From Utricularia gibba (lineage: Eukaryota > Streptophyta > Magnoliopsida > Lamiales > Lentibulariaceae): a stretch of DNA of 64,000 bases. Location of the stretch: NCBI GenBank assembly GCA_002189035.1, contig CM007990.1, forward strand, positions 5,208,001 through 5,272,000, given 5' to 3'. Both the position numbers and the translations under genes were made by a program. Of this stretch, positions 54,716 to 64,000 are shown in pieces. Position 1 is the stretch's first letter. Every line of letters begins with the position of its first letter. The notes under the pieces were generated by a model that saw nothing but the letters and a program-made list of their open reading frames with translations, had not been told where the DNA came from and made no database searches.

Positions 54716-55916
54716 TGCCTTGCTAGTGAAGAAAGAAATCAAAGATCTTGGTGCACATTTTCCATTTCAAAAATTGTGATCAGGTGACTGCATCTCCTAC
54801 TTCCTTATTATATATAGAAGGTTATTGAACCTCCACTTCAGAAATGTGTAAATGAAATAACAACGAAGAGGTGATTACCATTGAATGCAAGTTCGGCTGA
54901 AGCCATCCTAAGCCAACTACTTAGTGGTTAATCTCTTTCTTAATTACAAGATTTAGGTGCTAGCCTGGCGATCGCATTATTGGATATCCTTTTTTGATCT
55001 TCATTACTGTTGATCACTGTTTATTGGAGATTACAGTTGGTAGAAAGCTTAGTGTGGTGATATGCTACTGCGTAGAGAGTATTGATAATAATGTCTTTGC
55101 TATGAGACCACGTGCACTTATCTGGATTTCATTTCGAATATATGCCTTCCAGATTGGATGGATCGATATACACAAAATTGGAGATATTACTGATTTTGGG
55201 TTTGTTTCTCCTACCTCTCTTTTCTTATACTGATGGCTTGCACTCAAGTAATGTTCCTGATAGCCTAGTGGCATGTTGATTGATGAAGTCCGGGCTTCAT
55301 TTTTTTCATTACAGTAGAGCAGAGTTGAATGTTTTTACAATAGAATCAATGAAAGATTTGACTGTGGTTACCATGGTGCATTATACCGTAGGGGTAGTTT
55401 GAGGGTTCAGTTTGGAACGTACTTCATGGAGCTTCTTGGTCGTGAAATTGTACTTCGTGGATGGGAGAGGGCAGGGGCGGTCTAACTCGTGGACCCGGCA
55501 AGAAAGTGCACGACCCGCCGAGCCTAGCCTACCGGTTCATAATTTCCGCCTAGGCCTGTACAGGTTCACACTAGACCCGTGGGCTCAGGACAGTATGAAC
55601 ATGGTGGCAGGCCTGGTCTGTATGCCCGGAGAGCCCACCAGCTCTGTGCACGCCTGGCTCAGGTTCAGCTCTAGGGACTCAAAAGGCAAAAGGTCAGGAA
55701 AAGTGGAATATGTTGTGTTGTCTTCGTTGCTTTGGCAGGATTTGGATGCAAAACCATGTACATGACATGATGTTGTTGTATTACAATCAACCCTTTTTTC
55801 AAACTTGCAAGTTTGGATCACCGAAGACAGACAATCGCTTGTCAAATTACTGTGCAGCTTGCACTTACATTCAAGATACACAAAAATTAACCTTCAAGAT
55901 ACACAAAAATCAACCT
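54716..55916. other. Nudix upstream region and spacer
   Basis: A possible first Nudix exon (minus strand, ATG near 54906, donor AATG|GTAATC) is discussed with that gene. 54950-55400 shows no gene. 55470-55690 is an island richer in G and C (for example GAGCCTAGCCTACCGG, GCCTAGGCCTGTACAGG) set in AT-rich flanks; it looks like part of a repeat but I could not find its ends. 55700-55916 is DUF538 3'UTR. Confidence 0.3.
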
Positions 55917-57232
55917 TCAAAACTTGTCCACGGCAATGCCATCCCTCTGAACCTCATAAGCATCTCTGTTTCTGGATTTCTTGACACCAACAGTGAAATT
56001 TATCTTCGACTTCTCCGATGAAATGCACGTCACTTTCACCCAAACGATGAATTTTGTTTTCATTCCCTCTATGTCGGCAAGCTTACCTTTCTCTAGATAA
56101 CCAGTCACGGACTCTGAGAAACGCAAAACAGAGGAGTCCTTGTAGCCCACTTCACAGACTGATGGTATATAAACAGTGAGCTTTCCAGTTTCCTCGTTGA
56201 ACTCATAGTTGGTTGCATCTCGAGGGAATATACCGATTGGCAAGTCGTATTCCTTCAGGAGCTCTGGCAGAGGTTTCTGCATTTTTCCTGAGAAAAAGCC
56301 ACGTATTTGAGAGCTTAGGCAGGTTACCGGATTAGATTTCACGTCATGGTTCTACTGTAAAATAGAAGGAACCAATACATGAAGACAAAGATACAGAATC
56401 TAATTTGTGTAAAGAAAAAGCACATAGCTTCACGCAGTTCACATGACCTGGATCGAACGAGGACCAAAGGAATCTAACGGCTACTTATATGCCACAAACA
56501 TCAGTGCCCCCATAAACCCATAGGGCAAATACCGACATCAATGCTATACTTTCTGAAGAACGAGTTTCAAGAAAAATTCAGGAGTGAGAGTGTGATTCTT
56601 TAAACTAAGCTGAAGCATTATCTCAGTTTAAATATACAAGAAGCACAGCCCTTGGTCGACAAACACAGCATAGAAAACACCAACATCCAATTGAATCATT
56701 TTCTATTGTAATTGATGCATTGGGAACCTTCAATAGATGAATGAGTGCTAACCATTTGAAAACCACGGACAAAACTGCAAAAAATTCAAGCAGGAAAAAC
56801 CAGAGGATACAGAAAGGAAAAAAAATCTAACCTTTTATCTTGTTAACCAGCCACTTGGCTCCTCCTTCGATGCTAGTTGACAGAGACTATATAAGGAAAT
56901 AGAAACAAGAAAGAAACAACAATTAGCTGAAATCTGCACTTATCGGTTACATCAACGACAAATTAGGGAAAACGTGAACGGGCACGAATTCAGGAACCCT
57001 GATTGCAATTCCTCCAAAACAAATCCGCCGATAACCAAATATTAATAGTCACCCCAGATCTCAACCACCCACCGGATTCTCAAATAGAAAAACCAGTTTC
57101 CGATTAAACGTAAATCAAAACATCAAACAAAAGACGAATCCTCACGCTTATGTCATCGCCAACGGAGTTGATTTCCTTGTTGGCCTTTTGACCCAACCAG
57201 TAAGAACCCACTTTGTTCAAAATCTGATCCAT
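55917..57232 (-). CDS. DUF538 family protein
   Basis: Plant protein of unknown biochemical role; DUF538 members respond to stress. Exons 57146-57232, 56832-56886 and 55917-56287 join in phase to 170 aa, the usual size of this subgroup. The first part reads MDQILNKVGSYWLGQKANKE and SLSTSIEGGAKWLVNKIKG; the DUF538 domain follows: PLPELLKEYDLPIGIFPRDA, NYEFNEETGKLTVYIPSVCE, FSESVTGYLEKGKL, ending RDAYEVQRDGIAVDKF. No signal peptide, unlike other DUF538 proteins, so it is probably intracellular. It is transcribed divergently from the patellin gene 469 bases away. Match is clear. Confidence 0.95.
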
Positions 57233-57700
57233 CTGCAGAGACTTTGCAAGGATTCCTCAGCAATTGCACCTTCTCGAACCCTCCTGCTCTCAGCCAACCG
57301 TAAGGAGAGGGTTTCCCAATTTCCCCTCTTGAGATTTCGTCGGGGACCGACGACTTGTTTTTTTATTATTATTTTCTTTAATTTAAAACTGAGGTGTTTT
57401 ATTTTTCTTTTTTATTTTTTATTATTTTTATTATTTTTAATGAAAATATCTATTTCATTTTACAAGTACAAGGTACAAGCTCATCCTATAACACTGTCTA
57501 AATTCCGTATGTTTTATTTTTATTTGATAAATAAAAAAAAGTTGTAATAACAATTCTTTTTGAAAAAGAAAATGGGGGCGGTGCCCCCACCCCCACTCAC
57601 TGAAATCATATGCCCCCCCTCCCTCCCCCTACACGACACTCCACGCCATTGATTTGATTTTGCCTCCCTGCAAAAAGCTCTACTGCCATTTCCATTTCCG
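57233..57700. promoter_or_regulatory. Bidirectional promoter region between DUF538 and patellin genes
   Basis: Only 468 bases separate two divergent ATGs. The middle (57358-57545) is almost pure A/T with long T and A runs; the flanks are GC-richer. A short perfect inverted repeat CGTCGG-GGA-CCGACG lies near 57340-57354. No classic TATA box was fixed for either gene. Confidence 0.45.
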
Positions 57701-59367
57701 ATGGAGCCGACGTCACCCACTGCCGCGGCGACCCCCACCACCCATCTCTTCACTCCGGCGATTCCCACAAAGAAAGGCTTCGTCGCCTCGCTCATGGACG
57801 CCACCACTTCCTTTCGGGCGCCTCCCTTCGCCGAAGACACGTACCTCATCTCCCATCTCAAATCTTCGGAAAGAAAAGCTCTTGAAGAGCTCAAAACCCA
57901 GCTAGTCGCTGTCCACGGCCAGTGTTTCATGTGGGGCATTCCGCTCCTGGAAGATGGAGACGAACGAGGTGACGTCGTTTTACTCAAATTCCTCCGGGCT
58001 AGGGATTTCAGAGTCCCCGAGGCCCTCACAATGCTGTTGAAATCCCTCCTATGGAGAAAGGAGTTCAAGGCCGACTCCATTTTGGGGGAAGATTTAGGAT
58101 TCAAGGAACTTGAAGGAATCGTAGCCTACATGCATGAATTCGACAGAGAAGGGCACCCTGTTTGCTACAATGCTTACGGGATTTTCAAAGATGCAGAAAT
58201 GTACGAGAGGTATTTTGGAGATGAAGAGAAATTGAACAGTTTCTTGCGATGGAGAGTTCAGGTTCTCGAGAAAGGACTCAAGCTTTTGGATTTTAAACCT
58301 GGAGGTGTCAACTCCATTATTCAGGTTACAGATCTTAATGACATGCCCAAGAGACAACTCAGAGCTGCTTCAAATCGGATTCTCTCTCTGTTTCAAGACA
58401 ACTACCCTGAATTTGTTGCTAGAAAGGTGTGCCCCGTTTCACAAAGTTCCGATCTTGCATCTGGGATTTCATTAATCTCTCGCTAATTCCCCATTACAGA
58501 TCTTCATCAATGTCCCTTGGTACTTCAGCTTGTTGTACTCGATGTTCGGTCCATTTCTCACTCACAGAACAAAGAGTAAGTTTGTGATAGCTAGAGAAGG
58601 AACCACTGCTGAAACTCTTTACAAGTAAGCTTTTTTTTTTCTTTTTTGAAGATGAAGTTATTGCATTTCCTCATCATAAATGCTGCTCTTCTTTTTTTCG
58701 TTTTTGCGAATGTTTTCATTACACATGGACAACCGTGTTGAATGCATCTGTGCTCAGATTCATCTCCCCGGAAAATGTTCCGGTTCAGTACGGTGGCTTG
58801 AGCCGGCCAGGGGATGTATTGGACGGACCTCCGGCGCCGGCGTCGGAGTTCTCCGTGAAAGGCGGAGAGAGGGTTAATATTCAAATTGAGGGCATCGAGG
58901 TCATTGCCCATTATCCCTCGTTCTTCCCTCCGTCAGTTTTTTTCTTCCTACAGTCGAGATTCTCGCTGCTGACACACGACGACTTATCCGTCGATCGCTG
59001 TCCCCCTGATTTGGTTTTTGTCCTGCTAAAAACCGATTCTTTTTTTTTTCCTGAAAGAAAATAGTTTTCGAATTTGCGGTTGGTGTAGGCGGGGGCGACG
59101 ATCATGTGGGATATCGTGGTATCCGGCTGGGAATTGGAGTACGGCGCCGAGTTCGTGCCGGCGGCGGAGGACGCCTACACGATATCAGTGGAGAAGGTGC
59201 GGCGGGTCGGCAGGAAGGAGGAGGCGATCCGCGCCTCCTACACCGCGAAGGATGCCGGGAAGCTGGTGCTGTCTGTGGACAACGGCGGCTCTCGCCGCAG
59301 AAAAGTCGCAGCCTACAGATACATGGTCCGCCGATCCCCGACGCCTCGCTGCATCAACAATGTATAA
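57701..59367 (+). CDS. PATL6: Patellin-6-like SEC14-GOLD protein
   Basis: Phosphoinositide-binding protein acting at membranes and the cell plate. Exons 57701-58426, 58500-58624, 58758-58899 and 59089-59367 join in phase to 423 aa. Domain order: short N-terminus with KKGFVASLMDATTSFRAPPF; CRAL-TRIO-N region (LLEDGDERGDVVLLKFLRAR); SEC14 lipid-binding domain about residues 145-285 (GHPVCYNAYGIFKD, NSIIQVTDLNDMPKRQLRA, NYPEFVARKIFINVPWYF, GPFLTHRTKSKFVI); linker ISPENVPVQYGGLSRPGD; C-terminal GOLD domain (IMWDIVVSGWELEYGAEFVP, KLVLSVDNGGSRRRKVAAYR). The short acidic N-terminus is typical of PATL4-6 rather than PATL1-2. No frame problem. Confidence 0.94.
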
Positions 59368-60584
59368 AGAGAAGCGCGCATCACTTGCTTTCACTCCATT
59401 CTTCTCCCCTTTACTTGAAACCATGGCTTTCTTCCCTATTATCAATCAAACTCATTATCGTTTTCAAGAAGTTGCTTATCCCAAGCAAAAGCAAGTATCC
59501 ATACTTCAAAAACGTAGCAGAAGAAGATGGCATGTGAGGAAGGTGGCGGTTGAGGAGTAAATGAATAAGGATGAGGATTCAGATTCAATGGTGGGGGTCA
59601 CCACTCACAAATCATTCATTGATTCACCCCATGCCACATGCTTTCATTTCTTCTTATTATTTCACCGCAGAGACCACACCCCACCCCTTTCCTTTCAACC
59701 GACGCCACCGGACCGACCGACTGACCGGTGGGTACACCACGTTCCTCCAATGGGGCGGGGCGCCCGGAGATGCGGTCCTGTGGGATCACGGTTGCGTGTC
59801 ACTTTCTCCCCTTGTCGGCTGAAATTTGGATTTCATTCATCTGATTACTGTACGGCGTGTACCACTATACCCTCAAACAAAACTAGGGTTCAGAAGACCA
59901 CGTTTCAGTTCATCTGAACCAAAATCTAACTTCAGATCATCTACATTTCTGGGGGGAGCATTGATCTCAGGATCTAAAGAGTTGGATCGACAAACCCGAC
60001 CCGATTCCGGAGCCGCGAACGAGGGGGCCGTTAGGGGAAGACTTTGGAGGACGAACGCCTCGCCGCTGTCTCGTGATTCCTAAACCGGAAAGTAAAAGCC
60101 ATCATCGTCCTTCATCGCAATTACCCAACAACATCTCTTTCCATTTTTGACCCAGTTTTTGAAATTTTTGTAAGAAAAAATAATGCCCCTTTCTTTTTTT
60201 AATTTCGAAATTAAAATATTTTCCTAATAATGGAAAATAATTTCTCTTTTGGAGCATTGGCTTTCGAAAAGTATGTGAACAGAATGGGTGGATCAACAGA
60301 GTGGCCCATTCCGTTATAACGGGCCAGGTGTTGGACCGGCGGCTACGGGTCGACCCGCTGTCCAAGCGGCCCAGATCCGTTTGATTTAATGCATTTAAAA
60401 TAAAATTTATATAAAAAAAGCATAATAAAAATAGAAGGTAAAATCAGTATCTTCCTTCCTTCCTCTGGAACCGGAAGGTGTAACGCACGTGAAATGTACG
60501 GAAAGGTAAATAATAATTACCATTTTAATCCTCCAATTTAGCGCTTAAGGTAAAAATCCATCCAAGATGAAGTATACTGCAGAG

Positions 60585-60990
60585 GGTTGTTTGGTAATTA
60601 GCCTTCTCAAAGGTTGGTTTAATAAATTAACATTTAACTCAGGTTAAATATCGTATTTAGTTTTCAAGATATGTTTGACAAACTGTAGTAGCATTATTTC
60701 TAGAAAATTATATTAATTAATCAAAAGACACTTTTACCCTCCCTCAGTTAAAAAAAACATGAACCAATTTTACATGAAATGGATGAATTGCTACAATTAA
60801 AGAAAAAAATTATCTTCACATAAAGAATCAATACTAAATATGTTTCACCTTATGATTTTATGATATATCATAATTCACGTTTTTCTTTTATAATATTATT
60901 CATTTTCAACATTCAATTTTATTAGATTATTAAATAAAATATTTTGTCGCAATTATAGTAGTTAAAGTCATCTCATATTACCAAACATCA
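60585..60990. mobile_element. Possible MITE with short terminal inverted repeats
   Basis: TGTTTGGTAAT at 60588-60598 is found as its exact reverse complement ATTACCAAACA at 60977-60987. The about 400 bases between are AT-rich and non-coding. This is the size and build of a MITE, but the repeats are short and no target-site duplication is clear. Confidence 0.3.
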
Positions 60991-61039
60991 ATAATTGTAA
61001 AAAAAAGTAATTAATATATTTTACTATTACTATGATTAG

Positions 61040-61130
61040 TAAATATAAAAGCAATTGGTGGTTGAGGGACAAGATTTGATAGGAGTTGAACCGGCGGTCT
61101 AATCACTTGGACTAATCCTCCCACATACTT
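61040..61130 (-). mobile_element. tRNA-like SINE fragment
   Basis: On the minus strand an exact Pol III B-box GGTTCAACTCC (61082-61092) follows GGATTAGTCCAAGTGATTAG, which resembles the tRNA A-box region, then a stretch ATCAAATCTTGTCCCTCAAC. Plant SINEs have such tRNA-like heads. The A-to-B spacing is only about 11 bases, shorter than in a tRNA, so it is at best a deleted copy; no poly-A end or duplication is defined. Confidence 0.3.
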
Positions 61131-61568
61131 CCAACTGCACCTCAAATAAATCAACTTGACTTCCCATTTTACACTATTCAATTTTAAACGAATGTCACTT
61201 CAATTTTATTTTATTAACAAAAAAAGAAGAGTATCCACATGAATGATTGGAGGGTGTGTGTGTGTTTACGGTAGGGTTTGGTGTTTCAGAAACCATTAAT
61301 GTGATGAGTGTATAGCAAGAAGAGGGCGGACAGTGGAGGAGGCCGCCGGCGGCGTGAAGGCGCACACCTAATGACCGGAAAACTGAGGATCCGAAAGGAT
61401 GAGTAATCCCTGCTTATGGTTAATCAGGCTGCATTAGGAAAGGCCTGGAGGTGATGGGGGTGACGGAAGAAGGAAGGATCTTTACCGGTGATTTGCAGGT
61501 GCTGATCTGGTGCGTTGGAATGGGAAAAGAAGGAGTGGTCTGGATGGGGAAGATGGGCACATGAAGGA

Positions 61569-61778
61569 CTAACCCATGGTTGCGGTGATGCCGGGGAGAA
61601 GGCAGAAAAAGGGGTTAGTCGTGCACGTGCCCTGCTTCTCCATCTTGCACAGCACTCGTTCTCGCGCCTCGGCCGCCATTGCTGCAGTTGAGGAGGAAGA
61701 AGAAGAAGAAGAGAAGAAAACTATGACTACCATTACTTTCCCTTCCCACTTATTTATAACAAGGTTACTTAACGCCAC
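61569..61778 (-). CDS. Possible small protein ORF (tentative)
   Basis: A short minus-strand frame ends RERVLCKMEKQGTCTTNPFF then CLLPGITATMG and a stop. An inner ATG (MAAEARERVL) at about 61679 would give 36 residues. The DNA around is GC-rich and the local codons look coding-like, with a Ser-run upstream from an AGC/TCC-type repeat (GAAGAAGAAGA on the plus strand). I do not recognise a family. It may be a conserved micro-protein or chance. Confidence 0.25.
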   Translation of the reverse strand: MALSNLVINKWEGKVMVVIVFFSSSSSSSSTAAMAAEARERVLCKMEKQGTCTTNPFFCLLPGITATMG

Positions 61779-63337
61779 GCACCACTTCTCTCACTTTCTA
61801 TTTTCCAACACGTCTTTCATTTGTTTATATGTTCATTTTGCGAATGGGATGGGTTTGGGGAGGAAGAAAATGGGTTTGGGCTAGGGCTTATGACACCCAC
61901 CTAAACGCCTTCAAAAACTTGCCACTTAACGAGAATGGCCAGGGACAGAAATTCTCAACAGCTGGGAAATGAAGATCTTCTGTAACATAGCCTAGGAGGT
62001 TGAAGGCCTACTGAAAATTCAAAGTACAACCTGGTTTAATAGAATCAGTAGTAGCTTTTGAAAAAAAGGGAATTCAAGCTGTTGAAGTATGTTTCGCAAG
62101 AACGATCCAATTGGAGTAATGGAATTGGGAGTAGGTTATTCTGGAAAACTCTATGCATGATCATCGGAAGTGAAACCTTTTTTAAAGAAGTTATTTCGCT
62201 GCTCACAGCAGTCGATCTCGTTCTTAGACATGTTCCAGAGCAATGCTTTTTTGTTTTTCTGTAGGGTGGGAACTCTATCAATTGATAAGTCTGAAAGGTT
62301 ATACGTGATGGGAGGATTAGAGTATCCAAAAGATGGATGATCATCTATTCCTCTATAAGGTTGGAGGACAAGAACAACACAAAACCGTGGTGGCTGCCCT
62401 CCGGAAGAAAAAGCAGCATATTTTAAAAAGTCGACCGGAGCTGAGAAGGAGGACGGAGATGCCACCTGCGTGAGGGTTTACAGAAGCTCAAAATCGTGCA
62501 AGAAATCAACGATCTTTGATGTAACCTACCCAGTGTACAAAGTACCTTGCTGGATTCCAACCATCCATAATCATTTTTTATTTGCTTCTGTTTGACACTT
62601 CCCAAGAAGGCGTGGAGGTTAAAAGGCGAGGTGAATTAAGACAAAAGGTACAAGTACAGCGCTGGAGCATAAGGGGAGCATGTGGAGACGCGGGGAGTGT
62701 CGGTGTCGGGGACCCCGTCGACTCCCACCACTTACCATTCTCTTTCACTCGTACACCCATGGCTGCGCGAGTTTAAAGCAGAGTCCTTGTCCCCATGACA
62801 AGTCATACATCACCATTCATTCTTCGCTGCCCTATCTTCACCATACTTTCTTACATTAGCTATTACAGAAAGTTTACAAAAGAATGCCAACATACAATCT
62901 CAGAATCCAAAATCATATTAAGAACTCAGCATCGCTTCAGTTTTTCCAGATCCTTGTTCAGTTCAGGCCGATCGCTCCGCGCCATAACCAGCAGCTCGCC
63001 CTGCCTGCTGCAGCGTGACGAAGTTTGAAAAGGGTTGTGGTGTGGGCAGATTTCCCGAAATGGTGCAACGCAAATGTCAAACATTTTGAATGGTACATTG
63101 ATTAGAATCGGGAGGCGCCCACAATACCCTTCATGATTACATTATGGAAATTTGACATTTTAGAATACTCGGAGTCTGTGTATTTGTTCAAAACCTTGAG
63201 TACCATCAAACAAACAAACAAAATGAGCGTGATCTCATCTTCCTATTCCGAATTACAACACGTTGAAGTATGATCTCGACGATATTCGAACTACCATTCA
63301 AAAGCATTGATCTTACAATACCAAAATGACCATTTAG
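61779..63337. other. Region without recognised gene
   Basis: 62040-63060 has mixed composition and several short frames on the minus strand (for example around 62380-62465 and 62950-63040) that could be exons, but none shows a family motif and I could not join them in phase. 63060-63337 is AT-rich. Confidence 0.3.
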
Positions 63338-63621
63338 GGCACGTTTGGTGGGGGTGGTTAGGCTAGTTTTATCAGGTTGGGTTTAATATTATCCTTGTTT
63401 GGTAGAAGTGATTAGTTTAACATCAAGAGTAAATTAAACATCACTTTTTCTGGTTTTATAGGTTTAAATTCAACTCATCCCCCTCATGGGTTTAAAATAA
63501 ACAAGTCGCATTATAAACCCGGATTTAAATAAACACTACTACCAAATACGTTTTTATCTAAACCTGACATAAATTTAAACTTAATTTTAAACCTTAGTAA
63601 TTCTAACTACCAAATGTGCCC
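63338..63621. mobile_element. Tourist-like MITE (PIF/Harbinger type), 284 bp
   Basis: The element starts GGGCACGTTTGGTGGGGG and ends in the near-perfect inverted copy (CTACCAAATGTGCCC; reverse complement GGGCACATTTGGTAG). It is flanked on both sides by TTA (63335-63337 and 63622-63624), the 3-bp target duplication typical of PIF/Harbinger elements. No coding capacity, AT-rich interior. The two ends differ at only a few bases, so it is not very old. Confidence 0.8.
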
Positions 63622-63624
63622 TTA

Positions 63625-64000
63625 AGGAGTGACAAACACGGACAATAAACCTCAAAACTGTGCATGTACAAAGCTGGGCCTGGGAATTAGGCCTTCAATA
63701 TTCTGGACCTGCTGCATACCAGACATGGGCCACCTCAGACCCAATAAGGCCCGTAACGCCCCCATTCCACATGTATACTATATAACCCACGTGAACCAAA
63801 ACACTCACGCCACGGGGCCCTGCAACTACTACAACGTGGGAGCCCGTTGGGCCCAACAGCGTCAACGCGGCCCAATGTCCTAGCATCCGTACGGTTTTCA
63901 CGCCCACCATATCTAACACTACCTTCCAAATTCCAATCTCCATTGAAACAACGACTAAAAAAACAAAAACAATTACAGAACATGACCTGCGCCTCGTGCA
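63625..64000. promoter_or_regulatory. Cluster of GGCCC-type motifs, probable promoter near the right edge
   Basis: Between 63676 and 63875 there are many GGGCC/GCCCA motifs (near 63677, 63690, 63726, 63750, 63841, 63850 and 63869) and an ACGTGGG near 63834. This density resembles the promoters of PRA1, eL33 and HAKAI in this window. A gene may start just beyond base 64000 or on the minus strand, but none is visible. Confidence 0.35.

Larger units (their letters stand above)
59368..61568. other. Gene-poor region after patellin
   Basis: 59368-59620 is probably patellin 3'UTR. 59640-60090 is GC-richer with no gene I know. 60380-61050 is AT-rich and contains the inverted repeat pair reported below. 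61240-61560 is G-rich with a (GT)n tract near 61255 and purine-rich stretches; no coding signal recognised. Confidence 0.35.

Noticed and set aside
57520-58104. 194-codon minus-strand frame
   Set aside because: Antisense shadow of patellin exon 1.

Overview
The window is nuclear DNA of a flowering plant, very probably a core eudicot with a compact genome. The evidence is multi-exon genes with GT...AG introns of mostly 70 to 150 bp, AT-rich spacers, plant-only protein families (RTNLB, BSK, patellin, DUF538, DUF3527), telo-box and GGCCCA promoter motifs, and a plastid trnK fragment inside an intron. I reconstructed 20 protein-coding genes by joining exons in phase and comparing them with families I know. 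One gene runs off the left edge. There is also one tRNA gene, one SOUL-family pseudogene, and a few low-confidence small ORFs and mobile elements. Species cannot be fixed from this sequence alone. || Layout. 0-4 kb: lysine catabolism enzyme LKR/SDH (-), with a probable 5' leader exon near 4.9 kb. 5.1 kb: tRNA-Ala(UGC). 5.4-6.6 kb: chloroplast peroxiredoxin Q (+). 8.7-9.4 kb: SUPERMAN-like zinc finger repressor (+). 10.3-11.6 kb: PRA1 membrane-traffic protein (-). 14.9-15.6 kb and 17.2-18.3 kb: two plant-specific proteins of unknown function (+). 20.9-23.4 kb: DUF3527 protein (+). 26.5-28.7 kb: brassinosteroid-signalling kinase (+). 28.9-29.6 kb: RINGv/MARCH-type E3 (-). 30.2-31.4 kb: R2R3-MYB (-). 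31.8-32.3 kb: SOUL pseudogene (+). 32.5-35.2 kb: O-fucosyltransferase (-). 38.1-38.6 kb: ribosomal protein eL33 (+). 40.1-41.7 kb: HAKAI E3 ligase of the m6A writer (+). 42-42.9 kb: reticulon (-). 43.9-47.9 kb: CPL2-type RNA polymerase II CTD phosphatase (-). 48.7-51.6 kb: LMBR1/LIMR membrane protein (-). 52.1-53.2 kb: MIF/MDL tautomerase (-). 53.8-54.7 kb: Nudix hydrolase (-). 55.9-57.2 kb: DUF538 protein (-). 57.7-59.4 kb: patellin-6-like SEC14-GOLD protein (+). 59.4-64 kb: gene-poor, with a Tourist-like MITE and a tRNA-like SINE fragment. || How the genes relate. This is a normal chromosomal neighbourhood, not an operon or dedicated pathway; the genes serve separate housekeeping and signalling roles. 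From memory, the order DUF3527, BSK, RINGv, O-fucosyltransferase, HAKAI, CPL2, LIMR, MDL/DUF538 resembles the top of Arabidopsis chromosome 5, so I read it as an ancestral collinear block. || Main caution. Six otherwise well-conserved genes (PRXQ, DUF3527, eL33, HAKAI, RTNLB, LIMR) are broken by missing G or C bases within G/C homopolymers, eight places in all. The best explanation is systematic undercalling in the assembly, not a run of pseudogenes. I found no convincing previously undescribed system.
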